Origin: Aurantiochytrium sp. KH105
Lineage: Eukaryota; Sar; Bigyra; Thraustochytrida; Thraustochytriidae
DNA length: 64,000 nt
Assembly: GCA_003116975.1 (NCBI GenBank)
Contig: BGKB01000044.1
Location: 880,940-944,939 of the forward strand
Reading direction: 5' to 3'
In this document: positions 40,534 through 50,792 of the stretch, piece after piece
How positions within the stretch are numbered: the first letter of the stretch is position 1
How the letters are laid out: each line of letters begins with the position of its first letter
Position numbers and translations under genes: made by a program
The notes under the pieces: generated by a model
What the model saw: the letters and a program-made list of their open reading frames with translations, nothing else
The model's database searches: none
Told to the model about the DNA's origin: nothing

Positions 40534-42237
40534 ATGAGTGCCGCAACGCTGACGCGCGAAGTGCTTTTTGAGCGCGTCTTGCAAGAGGCCAAAGGTGGCA
40601 CCAAGGGTACTGCGACGGCACGCCGCGCAAAGGCGCTCATGCTCCAAGGCGTAACCATTGGCAAGCTCGAGCTCGTTTGGCAACGTATCGGTGCCAGCAT
40701 TGCAGACGCCCTGCGTCTCGATAAAAGTGTCCACATTCCGCAAATCGGACGCTTTGGACCCAACAAAGCAGACAACAACCGGCCATGCTTTGTTCTGGCT
40801 GAAAGCTTTGCTCGTGCGCATGACTTGGACGCAAGCCTTCGCAAACCAGTGCAATTCGGAGTCCTCGCCGACCTAAACATCTCCAAGCTCTGCATTGAGA
40901 CGCGACTACCCAAAGATGAGGTTCGCGCCATTGTCACGACTCTCTTTTCTTGCCTCGGTCAGGCGCTCGAGGATCGAGCGCAAGCTGTCCATGCAGAGCT
41001 CACTGGGGTTGGCGTCTTCCATGGAGATCACGGACGATTGCAATTCTCCTTTGGCACGTCGCCCGCCACTGCCAGACGCTTGCGATCGCGCCGTAGCGCG
41101 CGGCTTGACGGCAGCATCCAAGAGGACGATGACGCACGTTCCGTGGCCTCCTTCCAACGCGAAGCTCCGGCATCGGCGCGAAGTCTCTGCCTTACAGGCC
41201 GCAGCGGTCTCGAGCAAGAGAGCGGCCAGGACGACGAAGGCAGCAGAGCGACCGAGGACAAGAGCATTTCCGTGCCAAGACTTGACCTCTTGACACGCCC
41301 CAGTGCAAGATTGTACACCATTGCCGACGAGGAAAAAGGTCAAGACGCGCTTGACATAGCCGCTGCCGAGACATTCTTTCCCATCGGCCACGGAGACGAA
41401 GACGAAGGTGACGGCGACGACCATTCCGAGCTGTACGCGCCGTCCATCGATACCTGGGAGTCTTCCACAGATGCCTCGGGCCCCATTGTGTACCCAACCT
41501 TTTATCATCGCGAGCGGCGCTCGGACCCGTTGCACACCTCCGTGGAGGAGCGGCAGCAGCGACGCGCGCAAAAGATGATGACCATCACGCACGCAGAATT
41601 TAAACGCATCACCGAAGAGCTCAAAGACGAGTTGGCGAAATGCGAGCAGCAGGACCTTGACATTGCCCGTCGCAACGAAATGAGCGAGATGGCATATCGC
41701 GACAAGCTCGTGCAAATGAAGCGCGAGCAGCTCGATCTAAATGAATTCCTCATCAAGCAGGCCCAGGAGCGCCGCGACCGAGATCGTGCCGAAAGAGTTG
41801 ACTTGCTCGGTTCTGGGAAAATCATTGCGGAAGAAGGACCCAGAGCTTTTCCCGTGGAAGGCGAACCAGACTACGAGGGCGCCGCGCGCACCAAGCAGCT
41901 TCTCAAGAATGCGCTCAGAGCGCAGATTCGGGACAAGACCCGGCGTCAGCGTGAGGAACGGGCGCACAACGTTGCCGAGGAGCGTCTTCTCATTGACAGT
42001 AATATTAAGCTTCTCCGGAATGAGCGCGTCAAGGAGTCCAAGCGGCGCACTCGCAAGCGTCGCGACCTTCAAGAGCACTGGCGAAGGCAGAATGAGATTG
42101 CTGGCATGCAGCGCATGCTGACAGAGGCCAAGAACGGCAAGATCATCGCGCACACGCAGAGCGAGGCTGGTCTCCTCACTGTGCGGAGCGTCACGGGCAG
42201 TGCGCGAAACTCGGTGTCATCGCTCGACCTCGTCTAA
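40534..42237 (+). CDS. CCDC81-like HU-domain/coiled-coil protein
   Basis: A 567-residue protein from the ATG at 40534. Two consecutive HU-like domains occupy about residues 15-95 and 100-180. The first has LVWQRIGASIADALRLDKSV and the IPQIGRFG hairpin, and the second has LPKDEVRAIVTTLFSCLGQA and GVGVFHGDHGRLQFSFG. This doubled HU arrangement is that of eukaryotic CCDC81. A Ser/acid-rich linker follows (about 190-320), then a long charged coiled coil (about 340-545, including TRRQREERAHN and RRTRKRRDLQEHW). CCDC81 is a centrosomal/ciliary protein in animals, so a basal-body or flagellar role is plausible here. Confidence 0.85.
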   Translation: MSAATLTREVLFERVLQEAKGGTKGTATARRAKALMLQGVTIGKLELVWQRIGASIADALRLDKSVHIPQIGRFGPNKADNNRPCFVLAESFARAHDLDASLRKPVQFGVLADLNISKLCIETRLPKDEVRAIVTTLFSCLGQALEDRAQAVHAELTGVGVFHGDHGRLQFSFGTSPATARRLRSRRSARLDGSIQEDDDARSVASFQREAPASARSLCLTGRSGLEQESGQDDEGSRATEDKSISVPRLDLLTRPSARLYTIADEEKGQDALDIAAAETFFPIGHGDEDEGDGDDHSELYAPSIDTWESSTDASGPIVYPTFYHRERRSDPLHTSVEERQQRRAQKMMTITHAEFKRITEELKDELAKCEQQDLDIARRNEMSEMAYRDKLVQMKREQLDLNEFLIKQAQERRDRDRAERVDLLGSGKIIAEEGPRAFPVEGEPDYEGAARTKQLLKNALRAQIRDKTRRQREERAHNVAEERLLIDSNIKLLRNERVKESKRRTRKRRDLQEHWRRQNEIAGMQRMLTEAKNGKIIAHTQSEAGLLTVRSVTGSARNSVSSLDLV

Positions 42238-42270
42238 TAAATAACAACAGATGAAGAAGATGAAAAGGCC

Positions 42271-42291
42271 GGGGGGGGGGGGGGGGGGGGG
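42271..42291. repeat. G homopolymer (21)
   Basis: Twenty-one G in a row between the converging 3' ends of the CCDC81-like and ubiquitin-L40 genes. The length may be unreliable because homopolymers are hard to sequence. Confidence 0.8.
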
Positions 42292-42434
42292 AGAGGAAAA
42301 AACGCGACCAGTAGAGCACCCGCGCGAGCGGGAACTTCAAGAGAAAACATGAACGAATGATCAAACAAACGAACGAATGAACGAATGAATGAAGAAATAA
42401 GCGCAAACGCAGTCAGATGAAATTAGCAAAAGCT

Positions 42435-43142
<708 letters not shown>

Positions 43143-43640
43143 CGTGCTCGCGTGCGTGCGTGCGTGGCGCTGCCTCGCTCGCTCGCTCTCTCTCCAAGGG
43201 GTCTGTCTCTCTCTCCCTCGCGCCCGCCGCCGCCCGCTCCCCGCGTTCCCCTGCCGCGCCTCCTCTCCTTTCGCGCCCCGCGTCGCGCCCCTCCGCGCCG
43301 GCAGGGCCCCCCTCCTCGCCGCGCCTGCTTGCCGCCGGCCCGCCCCTGCTCTGCGCGATAGGGGCGCCGCCCCCCCTGCTGCGCCCGCGTGCCTGGCGGC
43401 CCTTGGAGCACAGGGGAGAACGCTACCCTAACCCTGGGCGCGGGTTCCGTGGCGGTGCCGCGGTGGTGCGGGGGGGGGAGTGCGCGGGGAGGGGTGCGCG
43501 GGGAGGGGGTGTGCGCCGGAAGGGCGGGCTAACCGTGGCGAGGACAGACGCGGAGCGCGGCGAGGTGGAGGTGGAGGTGGAGGTGGAGGTCGAGGTCGGG
43601 CGCGGCCGCGGGAGAAGGAGAGAGGGGACGGGGGAGGGAG
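43143..43640. promoter_or_regulatory. Bidirectional promoter region of ubiquitin-L40 and the unknown gene
   Basis: A 498-bp divergent spacer. It contains a telobox-like ACCCTAACCCT at 43425-43435 and a GGAGGT hexamer run (43563-43598) just before the downstream ATG. Teloboxes are known promoter elements of ribosomal-protein genes in plants and fungi; use here is inference. Confidence 0.45.
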
Positions 43641-44558
43641 ATGGCGTCGGAAGAAATGGCGGAGAAGATGGGCCAGCCGGAGGCCTTGTCCGAGGAGGAA
43701 GGCTCTGAGGCTGGGAAGACCGAGATGAACGATGCGGATGCTGCGAATGCCGCTGCAACTGGCGAGAACACGACGGGCCTCGTTGACGTCCTGCAAGCGA
43801 GCGTCAAGTCGCTCGAAGCGTCCGTGGGCACGGCATTTGCGCGAATGGGCCACTCGCTGCAACAAAGCGTGTCGATGATGGAAAGCATGAACGGTATGAT
43901 GGAAGAATATGTCACGCGCGGAATCACGATTCATCTTGATCTTATCTCAACGGAAGATACCGAGGCTGAAGATGATCCACATGCGGACGCGATGCAGGTC
44001 AAGATCCAGGTCAAGAATCGTACACGTATTCCTCTTGCTGAGATCAAGGTGCTTGTTAAAGCTGATGCAACAGAGGTAGCCGAGGAAGCCATTACGGCGA
44101 TTCATCCTGGAGAAGCCTGGGATGGCGTAATTTCCGTTCCGCTTCTTCTCCGCGTCGGTGCTTCGCTCGAGGTCTCTGTGACATTTCCGAGCCCTGGCAC
44201 CGGAAAGCTCTTGTCTTCGTCCAAAACGATGATTGTCAAGACACGCCACATTACCAAGTTTATCCATGCACCCGATGCGAAGGAAGGCGGGAACGATGAT
44301 ATTGAAAAAGAGATTGTACTCAAAGAGGTCCCTGCGACGCGTGTGCGTGAGGCTCTTGGCGTCGGACCCATGGATGGTCTCGTCACCAACGCTGGCACAT
44401 ATCAATCAAGCCTCATTCATGTTCGGCTCAAGATGACGCCAGACCAGCAGCGTGAAGGCAAATTGTCGGTCCATATTCGTCACCTCGATGACCCTGCATC
44501 CGGTGCGACGGCCGCAGCCTTTGCACGTGAGCTGTCCACTGAGCTGCCTTCGACGTGA
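43641..44558 (+). CDS. Conserved-looking protein of unknown function
   Basis: A 305-residue protein from the ATG at 43641. Residues 1-45 are acidic (EALSEEEGSEAGKTEMND). Residues 45-95 are a helix (VKSLEASVGTAFARMGHSLQ) that may be a coiled coil. From about 95 to 300 the sequence alternates strands in the style of beta-sandwich or appendage domains (HLDLISTE, VKIQVKNRTRIPLAEIKVLVK, LEVSVTFPSP, SLIHVRLKMT), possibly two Ig-like modules. There are no catalytic motifs, signal peptide or membrane helix. I do not recognise the family. It diverges from ubiquitin-L40 and converges with the aminotransferase. Confidence 0.75.
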   Translation: MASEEMAEKMGQPEALSEEEGSEAGKTEMNDADAANAAATGENTTGLVDVLQASVKSLEASVGTAFARMGHSLQQSVSMMESMNGMMEEYVTRGITIHLDLISTEDTEAEDDPHADAMQVKIQVKNRTRIPLAEIKVLVKADATEVAEEAITAIHPGEAWDGVISVPLLLRVGASLEVSVTFPSPGTGKLLSSSKTMIVKTRHITKFIHAPDAKEGGNDDIEKEIVLKEVPATRVREALGVGPMDGLVTNAGTYQSSLIHVRLKMTPDQQREGKLSVHIRHLDDPASGATAAAFARELSTELPST

Positions 44559-45149
44559 GTGACAAGTGTTGACCGTCTAAAAGTGTATATAAAGAGGAAA
44601 TGCATCTGAATCGAATTGTTATGGCTAGAACATCTGTATTTTCCACCAAAGTAACTCTCCACGATAATGCGCAGGGTCGTGAATCTTGCAAGCAAAAGAA
44701 TGATCAAATTTCGCAAATTTCTGTCTGCTCCCCACTCTTCTCTGCCTCCCTCTCTTTCCAAAAGTAGAACAAACAACAAGTAGTGAAATTGACTGACATG
44801 TGACTGACTGACTGACTTGACCGCCTTCTATTGCAAAAGAATTGGCTGAGCTGAGCAAGACTAGCGCACTGAGCGTTCCTTTTTGTTGGACAAAGTGCGC
44901 ATAAACCAAAAAGCACAAAGTCTCGAGCGACGCTGTATGCCGAGGGCGAGGTGCTTTCCACCGCAAAGCTTTCTGAGACCTATTGTTCTATACAAAAGAC
45001 AGTGGTCCGCGTACGGAAAGCATGCGCTTGCTAGCACATGAAAAAAAAAGAGGAGGCGGGGGGGGGGGAGGGGGAGAGATCCATCACCTTCTCCTTTTTC
45101 TCTGCATTGCAATACCAAATGCATTGCCAAATGCAACGTAGCGCGCTGC
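44559..45149. other. Convergent 3' spacer
   Basis: A/T-richer DNA between two gene 3' ends, with a G-run at 45058-45076. No gene is recognised. Confidence 0.65.
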
Positions 45150-46328
45150 TTACTTGAGACTGGCCATGACCTTGGCAAGCTTCTCCTCAAAGATCTCGGC
45201 CGTGCGCTCTGGGTTGCGAAGCTTGTCAATGCCAAAGAGACCAATGCGGAACGTCTTGAGGCCCTCCGGCTCGTCGCACTTGAATGGCACACCACCGGCA
45301 ATCTGAAGACCAACCTCCTTGAACTTGGGCACCATAGCATCGGACTCAGCATAGCTCACGACAACGGTGGGCGCCTCAAAGCCCTCGGCCGCCACCGAGG
45401 GCAGACCGTGCTTCTTCATGGACTCGCGCACGAGCGAGCCGATCTTGCGCGCATTCTCAGCGGCCTTCTCGAAGCCGAGCGTATCGCGCAACTCCACCAT
45501 GACAGAACGCATCGCCATGAGCGCGTCCGTGGGAAGCGTCGTGTAGTACATGAAGCCGCCGTCCTCGTACTTGTCCATGACCGTGAGCCACTTGCCAAGA
45601 TTCACGCTAAAGCTCGTGCTCGAGGTCTTGTCCGAGATCTGGCGAGCCTTGTCGTTAAGCATGACAATGCCACAGCAGGCCGGGCCAGACCAGCCCTTTT
45701 GCGGCGCCGTGACCAGGACGTCCACGCCCAGATCCTCCATGTTGGCCCACAGCGTGCCGGCGGCCACAGCGTCGAGCACAAAGATGGCCCCCACCTCGTG
45801 CGCCGCGGCGGTCACCTTCTTGAGGTAGTCGTCCGGCAGGATGATGCCGGTCGAGGTCTCGACATGCGGGGCAAAGACCACCTCGGGCTTTTCCCGCTTG
45901 ATGGTCTCGATGACCTCATCCACCGGCACGGGCTCCATCGGGGGCTGCATCGAGTCGTTCTTGACGCGCGCCTTGAGCACGGTCTCGGACTTGGGGATCT
46001 TGCACGTGGCAAAGATATCGCTCCAGCGAAAGCTAAAGAATCCCTCGCGCAGCACCATCACGTTCTTATCCGTGGCGAACTGGCGGGCTACGGCTTCCAT
46101 CGCGTACGTGCCGGAGCCCGGGATGATGGCCGTGTGCTGCGCGTGGTACACGCTCTTGAGGATGGACGAGATGTCGCGCATGCACTCCTGAAAGGGCGCG
46201 CTCATCAAGTTGATGGCGCGGTCCGTGTACACCACCGAGTACTCGAGGAGCTCGCCCGTGTTCTTCTGGATGAACGGGCACGCATTCTTGGTGTCCACCA
46301 CCTCGTTCTTGCTCGACTTGGGGCCCAT
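45150..46328 (-). CDS. Class V aminotransferase (alanine/serine-glyoxylate type)
   Basis: 392 residues from the ATG at 46328; the frame is open 81 codons further up, but that part is low-quality Arg/Ser sequence and the usual family start falls near this Met. It is a fold-type I PLP enzyme: PGSGTYAMEAVARQFAT is the cofactor phosphate region, VFAPHVETSTGIILP and FVLDAVAAGTLW supply the PLP-binding Asp, and APQKGWSGPACCG carries the Schiff-base Lys. The C-terminal domain has FRIGLFGIDKL. Family members transfer amino groups from alanine or serine to glyoxylate or pyruvate. No PTS1 is present at the end (MASLK) and there is no clear mitochondrial presequence, so it is probably cytosolic. The LLEYSVVYTDRAINLMS opening is like bacterial members. 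Confidence 0.88.
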   Translation of the reverse strand: MGPKSSKNEVVDTKNACPFIQKNTGELLEYSVVYTDRAINLMSAPFQECMRDISSILKSVYHAQHTAIIPGSGTYAMEAVARQFATDKNVMVLREGFFSFRWSDIFATCKIPKSETVLKARVKNDSMQPPMEPVPVDEVIETIKREKPEVVFAPHVETSTGIILPDDYLKKVTAAAHEVGAIFVLDAVAAGTLWANMEDLGVDVLVTAPQKGWSGPACCGIVMLNDKARQISDKTSSTSFSVNLGKWLTVMDKYEDGGFMYYTTLPTDALMAMRSVMVELRDTLGFEKAAENARKIGSLVRESMKKHGLPSVAAEGFEAPTVVVSYAESDAMVPKFKEVGLQIAGGVPFKCDEPEGLKTFRIGLFGIDKLRNPERTAEIFEEKLAKVMASLK

Positions 46329-47066
46329 GGTTCTTCTTTCCTCCGTCCTCTGCTGGCTTACAAGCTTGCTCGCCTCTTTCCGCCGCTGCTGCGAGTGCAA
46401 CGTCGACGTCGAGTTCGTGCGTGCCTGAGACCCGGCGGCCGCGGCAAGAAGGAAAGCGGATGAACGATCGCTCGACCGGCGGCAGGTGACGACGGGCGCT
46501 TCTTCGTACAAGGCGGTGCAGTGCAGCGCAACGTAGCGTAGCGTAGCGTTCGGAGTATGCCTGCATTGCAAGCGCGTCTTGCAAGCAGGGCTCCAAGCCA
46601 GGATACGGCTTCAAGCCGCACCGGACCCGGCGGCCCGCGCACTTGATAACTGCGCGCCTCGTCCTGGTCCCGTGCGACCCTCGTGGCTACCGTGGCTTAC
46701 TCCTTACATACGGCGACTGAAAACTGCCGCCCGGAAAGGCAGAGACTCGCGGCCAGACGGCGCGCGACGCGACGGTCGCGACTCCAGGGCAGGGCAGCGA
46801 GCGGGGACCGGGCCTCGGCAGCGGCAGCAGCTGCGTCTGCAGCTGTTCTCGGCGATGACCGCGACGGAGACGTCGCTGTCGCAGCTCGGCTCGGTCAGAA
46901 GGGCCAACGAGATCGTCGGAAACCCAGAATGCGCCTTGCAATGATTGACAATGTGGAAGATGAAGGTGTGCGACGGGAATGAAGTGTTTGGGAACGCGGG
47001 AACTCTGCTCTCAAGTGGCGAAAGAAGCGCGGCGGCGGCAGCGGCAAAAAGACCTAGGAAGGGGAG
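46329..47066. other. Divergent spacer, aminotransferase / PH gene
   Basis: GC-rich upstream region of both genes. Frames occur but show no motif. It holds GCGTAGC short repeats near 46535-46550. Confidence 0.6.
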
Positions 47067-47990
47067 ATGGACGAGGGCGGAGAGAATGGTCACGGCGGTG
47101 GCGGCAACAGCGGCGGCGAACCCGGACGCACGGGCCATCTGCTGCTTCGAAGCGAAGCCTTTCAACGCAACGGGACGCTTAAAGTCAAGACGCAAAGGGT
47201 GTTCTGCGTCGTCGACAAAGACGAGCTCTGGTGCGTCAAGGCAGAAGCGCTCGAGGCGCAAATTGCTCTCGGACCGTTGCACGAGCGAGCGCGACAGCTA
47301 CCTACCATACTTCGCATTCGTCTCGAGGAATGCGTACGTGTTGAACTTGTGACACCTTCGATCGAGGAAAGCGTGGAAAAGATGCGCCTCCGCAAACGCA
47401 ATGACAAGCCTCTGGCATTCCGGCTGATACGTTTTCGTCACGGGCCTCGAGCAGCTCCCAAGTTTCCTCCACCTGCATATTCCTCCCGTCCGAATGAGGA
47501 TGCCTTTGAGCTTGCCGCCGACGCTGGTGGAAGCGTTCGTGGTTGGATCAACTTTTTGCAAAAGGCGAGATGGACGTGTGGCTCGATGCTCTCAAGCAGT
47601 TTAGGCTATTTCCAAGAGCAGGAAGCAGCAGCAGTCAAACGTGTCGCGATCCGTATCTATCTCATGGAAAACTTGCAATTCGCAGCTCCTGAGACCGCCT
47701 TTGTCGTTCACGCAGATCTTTCCTCTTGCTGCGGCGACGATTTGGCCGAATTTCTCCTCATGAAGCTGGGTCTTCCTCCAGGCGATACCCACTTTGTCGC
47801 CCGGGCGACTTCGCTCGCGCCTCGCACGGCTTTGTCGCATGCCCAAATGCACGCGCCCTTGGCCAGATGGCTGCAACAGCAGGATCGCATCGAAATTGAA
47901 GCCTGTCATGCCAGACATGCCCGCTCCGGGTCAGCGGGATACGCTCGCGTCTCTGCAGTACTTCGGGACGCTCCTCGACCAAAACACTGA
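47067..47990 (+). CDS. PH-domain protein with a reading-frame break or unseen introns
   Basis: A 307-codon open frame from the ATG at 47067. After a Gly-rich start, residues about 23-155 look like a pleckstrin-homology domain (GHLLLRSEAF, RVFCVVDKDELWCVKA, FELAADA). The expected final PH helix is missing in this frame but present just downstream in another one: EMDVWLDALKQF at 47567-47602. A 38-bp GT..AG segment (47527-47564) would join FELAADA-G to it in frame. The original frame resumes as good coding sequence by about 47690 (ETAFVVHADLSSCCGDDLAEF, possibly a ubiquitin-like/RA fold), so a second switch is needed. Tiny introns or assembly errors are both possible. Confidence 0.7.
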   Translation: MDEGGENGHGGGGNSGGEPGRTGHLLLRSEAFQRNGTLKVKTQRVFCVVDKDELWCVKAEALEAQIALGPLHERARQLPTILRIRLEECVRVELVTPSIEESVEKMRLRKRNDKPLAFRLIRFRHGPRAAPKFPPPAYSSRPNEDAFELAADAGGSVRGWINFLQKARWTCGSMLSSSLGYFQEQEAAAVKRVAIRIYLMENLQFAAPETAFVVHADLSSCCGDDLAEFLLMKLGLPPGDTHFVARATSLAPRTALSHAQMHAPLARWLQQQDRIEIEACHARHARSGSAGYARVSAVLRDAPRPKH

Positions 47991-48134
47991 TTGTGATACA
48001 TTCCCTTTCACCCAAGAAGCAAGAGGGGAAAGAATGAGGCCAAATGCAGATAGCCTCACCTCCGAAAAAAATCCAGAAACACAAAAAACCAAGAGAAGAG
48101 CAAAGATTACAATTGTCTATTACTACTACTACGA

Positions 48135-50792
48135 CTAAGCACTGCTCGGTGCAAAAAAAGAATTTCTGCGCATAAAACGACCTACCATGGATGGTTTTCG
48201 TGGCGGAGCAGCAGCAGATTTTGCATCGCGGACAAGCACGACCGGTTCCATATCGTCAAGAGACGAGGGTGTTGTATCAAACTCTACCGCCACCATCGAG
48301 GAACTAGGAGCTTGCTTGATGCCAAGCTCTCTACGGAGACCAGCAGCAATGTCCTTGGCCAGCGCTTTTTTCGTGAGATGATGGGCATCGCGCGAGCAAA
48401 AGGATGCAATAAATGCCGAGCTCTTACGCAAGGTATCGTCCGAGCGTTTCGAAGCCGCTCTGCCCTTGCCCGTCGGCACGAGTGCGCTTTCCAGCAAACG
48501 AAAGCCTCGGCAGAGTTCGGAGGCGCGGACGAAATTTGCGCGCTCCTTTTTCGAAAAGAGCATGTCACGCAAGGTCTCCTCGTCGGACGCGTCTCCGTGC
48601 AGACCCATGGCTTTAAAGAGAGCGGCCATGGCCTGAATGATTTCGAGGTCGACTGGCCGCCCGTCGGCGTCGACTTCTAGACCAAGCGACTCGGGCCGAA
48701 AGCCAAAGGCGCCTTGTTTGAAAGGGTCCTCGAGCGATAGATCCATCGAAAGTGCGGGACCCTTGGATGCCTTGGAAGGCGCGTACTTGATTTGGAGCCC
48801 AGAAGCGAGAATGTCCAGGCAGCCATCGACATCAAGGGCATATGAGGTCCCAAACGAAGAGTTCTTGCGCGAGAATCCACTGTTGCGCCGTTGCAAGACG
48901 CTATGCGCAGATCCTTGTCGCTCAAGGCGAGCCCCATGTGGCGAAGTTACGGAGAATGTCCGTTTCATGGAGCGGTGCGAGGCTTTTACTGAAGATGAAA
49001 GACTGTGTGGTGTTGAAGCCCGCGGCATATGGAACGAAGAAATCGCCTTGGGTCCACGCGGAGACGCTCGAACGAGAGAGGGCACTGCAGAAATGCGTAC
49101 AAGGCCAATGTCGCGGTCGCTATCGGTAGAGAAAGAGCCCGTGTCATCTTCAGAATTCGAGTCTGAATCAATATGAAGAGCATCAATGTCTGCCCACGTT
49201 TCCTGTACAGGAGGCGTCAAGCCCTCCCACAGGGCGGCAGAGCTGCCGTCGAGGGCGGCCAGCGTCCAGGCCGCAGCACGGGCCCGATATCCAAACCAGC
49301 GCGCCTCTCTGCGATCTGCATACATGATGGAAGCGACATCGTCGGCATCTGTACTTGCGCGTCGTCGTGCGGCTTGCACAGGAGGTGCAAAAAAGGTAAA
49401 GGCAGTGACAAAGCGAGCAAGCTCGAAGCAAGCCTCCCAAGCAGCCTCGCTCTCGGTGCGCCAGAACCCAGAGTTTTGCACCTGGCGCACAACACTGAGC
49501 GTGACTTGGCGCACAATCTTGCGAGCATCCTGATCCCATTTGACGAGTTGCATCATTTGATTTGCGAAAGCGTACAGCTGTTTGCCCAAGCTTTGGTGTT
49601 TTCGCGATAACGTTTGCGCGAACGCGCACGAGACGAGATTGAGAGCGAACGTGACGACCTCTTTTTCTGCTTCTGTTGGAGTCGCGGCTGTGTCGACGTC
49701 ATCACGGTGTTTCGTGGCGCCAGATGAGAGTTGCGGAGGGTCCGGGACGCGACTTGTAGTGGTGAGAACGAAAATGATAAAAGAGTGCCACTGCCGCGTG
49801 GCTATCAGAGCATCGAGATTGCGCGGCGTCTGGAGCATGAGGAGATTGAGGTTCTTGAAATACATGGCGCGCTCCGCAGAGGCTTCATGCAGGAGCGCAA
49901 TGCCCGCAAGAAGGGGAGGCAATAAATAAGGCGAGGTGATGTGGGCACCGAAGGGCTCCGCCGCAGCTTTTGCAATTGGGCTGAGATCGTCCGCCGAGAC
50001 AAAGTATTCCGGAGTTGGAGCTTGAATTTGATCCAAGATAATTTCCCAGATCGCCTGCACGTCCGAAGGCGCCACCCAGGCGGAAGGGCCCACGCCGCTG
50101 GCGTCGAGCGTCTTACTTGTCAGAGCAATGAGCGATGCGAGAGCAAAGCTGCAAAATGCCATCTCCAGCGAACGAGCTTCGAGATCCCGAAGATTGATGG
50201 CTCCAGCGGCTGTTGCATCTTCTCCAGGATCCGTGTCTTTGGTCTCGGTGGTTGATGGCGAGCTTACATTTGCGGCCGCGCTGGCGGCGCTGCTCAAACT
50301 TCGTGCCACGAGTCGCATGGATTTTCGTTTGCTGTCGTCTTCAAGCCACGATCGGGCCGCGGCGGCCTTCCAACGGGGCTCGGAGAGTATGTCGACAGAG
50401 CCTGCGACGCAGTCTTTGTAGACATTCAAGGCGCGCCAGAGCGTCTTGAAAGCCCAGTGCCTGACGACGGGCGAGAGATCACTGAGGAGATCTACGAGCA
50501 TGTCGAGCAGAATATTCGCCTCGTTGCAACTCAGACCCGAGACGAAGTCTGGGCCGGCATGCGCGTCAAAGAGTACGAGTGCGATAAAATACATGGCGTC
50601 TTCGGGTGATTTGGGTCCCGTGCGGCGCTTACCAAAGACATAATGGACGAGATGATCGCACGGGCACTCGCCCGGGTCAGCGCTGTCGGGCGAGAGTCGC
50701 GTCGGATTTGACAAAAAGAGCTCCCATAAGCCTTGGCACGAGCCGAGGCGCGACCAGTCCTTGTCGAGCCATTCCTCCCAGCAAGTGGCCAT
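48135..50792 (-). CDS. Large helical protein of unknown function (885 residues)
   Basis: An 885-residue protein from the ATG at 50792. Residues 1-510 are mostly helical and HEAT/ARM-like (for example LLDMLVDLLSDLSPVVRHWA, and NLLMLQTPRNLDALIATRQW). Residues about 545-660 are Ser/Arg-rich and probably disordered, with many possible phosphorylation sites. The C-terminus is mixed. The RNLDALIATRQWHSF segment faintly recalls the helical region before the PH-BEACH domains of neurobeachin-type proteins, but no BEACH or WD40 domain is present. The function is not known. It converges with the PH-domain gene across 144 bp. Confidence 0.8.
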   Translation of the reverse strand: MATCWEEWLDKDWSRLGSCQGLWELFLSNPTRLSPDSADPGECPCDHLVHYVFGKRRTGPKSPEDAMYFIALVLFDAHAGPDFVSGLSCNEANILLDMLVDLLSDLSPVVRHWAFKTLWRALNVYKDCVAGSVDILSEPRWKAAAARSWLEDDSKRKSMRLVARSLSSAASAAANVSSPSTTETKDTDPGEDATAAGAINLRDLEARSLEMAFCSFALASLIALTSKTLDASGVGPSAWVAPSDVQAIWEIILDQIQAPTPEYFVSADDLSPIAKAAAEPFGAHITSPYLLPPLLAGIALLHEASAERAMYFKNLNLLMLQTPRNLDALIATRQWHSFIIFVLTTTSRVPDPPQLSSGATKHRDDVDTAATPTEAEKEVVTFALNLVSCAFAQTLSRKHQSLGKQLYAFANQMMQLVKWDQDARKIVRQVTLSVVRQVQNSGFWRTESEAAWEACFELARFVTAFTFFAPPVQAARRRASTDADDVASIMYADRREARWFGYRARAAAWTLAALDGSSAALWEGLTPPVQETWADIDALHIDSDSNSEDDTGSFSTDSDRDIGLVRISAVPSLVRASPRGPKAISSFHMPRASTPHSLSSSVKASHRSMKRTFSVTSPHGARLERQGSAHSVLQRRNSGFSRKNSSFGTSYALDVDGCLDILASGLQIKYAPSKASKGPALSMDLSLEDPFKQGAFGFRPESLGLEVDADGRPVDLEIIQAMAALFKAMGLHGDASDEETLRDMLFSKKERANFVRASELCRGFRLLESALVPTGKGRAASKRSDDTLRKSSAFIASFCSRDAHHLTKKALAKDIAAGLRRELGIKQAPSSSMVAVEFDTTPSSLDDMEPVVLVRDAKSAAAPPRKPSMVGRFMRRNSFFAPSSA

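Noticed and set aside
43425-43435. Telomere or interstitial telomeric array
   Set aside because: Less than two repeat units, so not a telomere; kept only as a possible telobox.
45408-46463. 351-codon frame antisense to the aminotransferase
   Set aside because: His/Arg/Leu/Gly-biased shadow of a well-conserved gene on the other strand.
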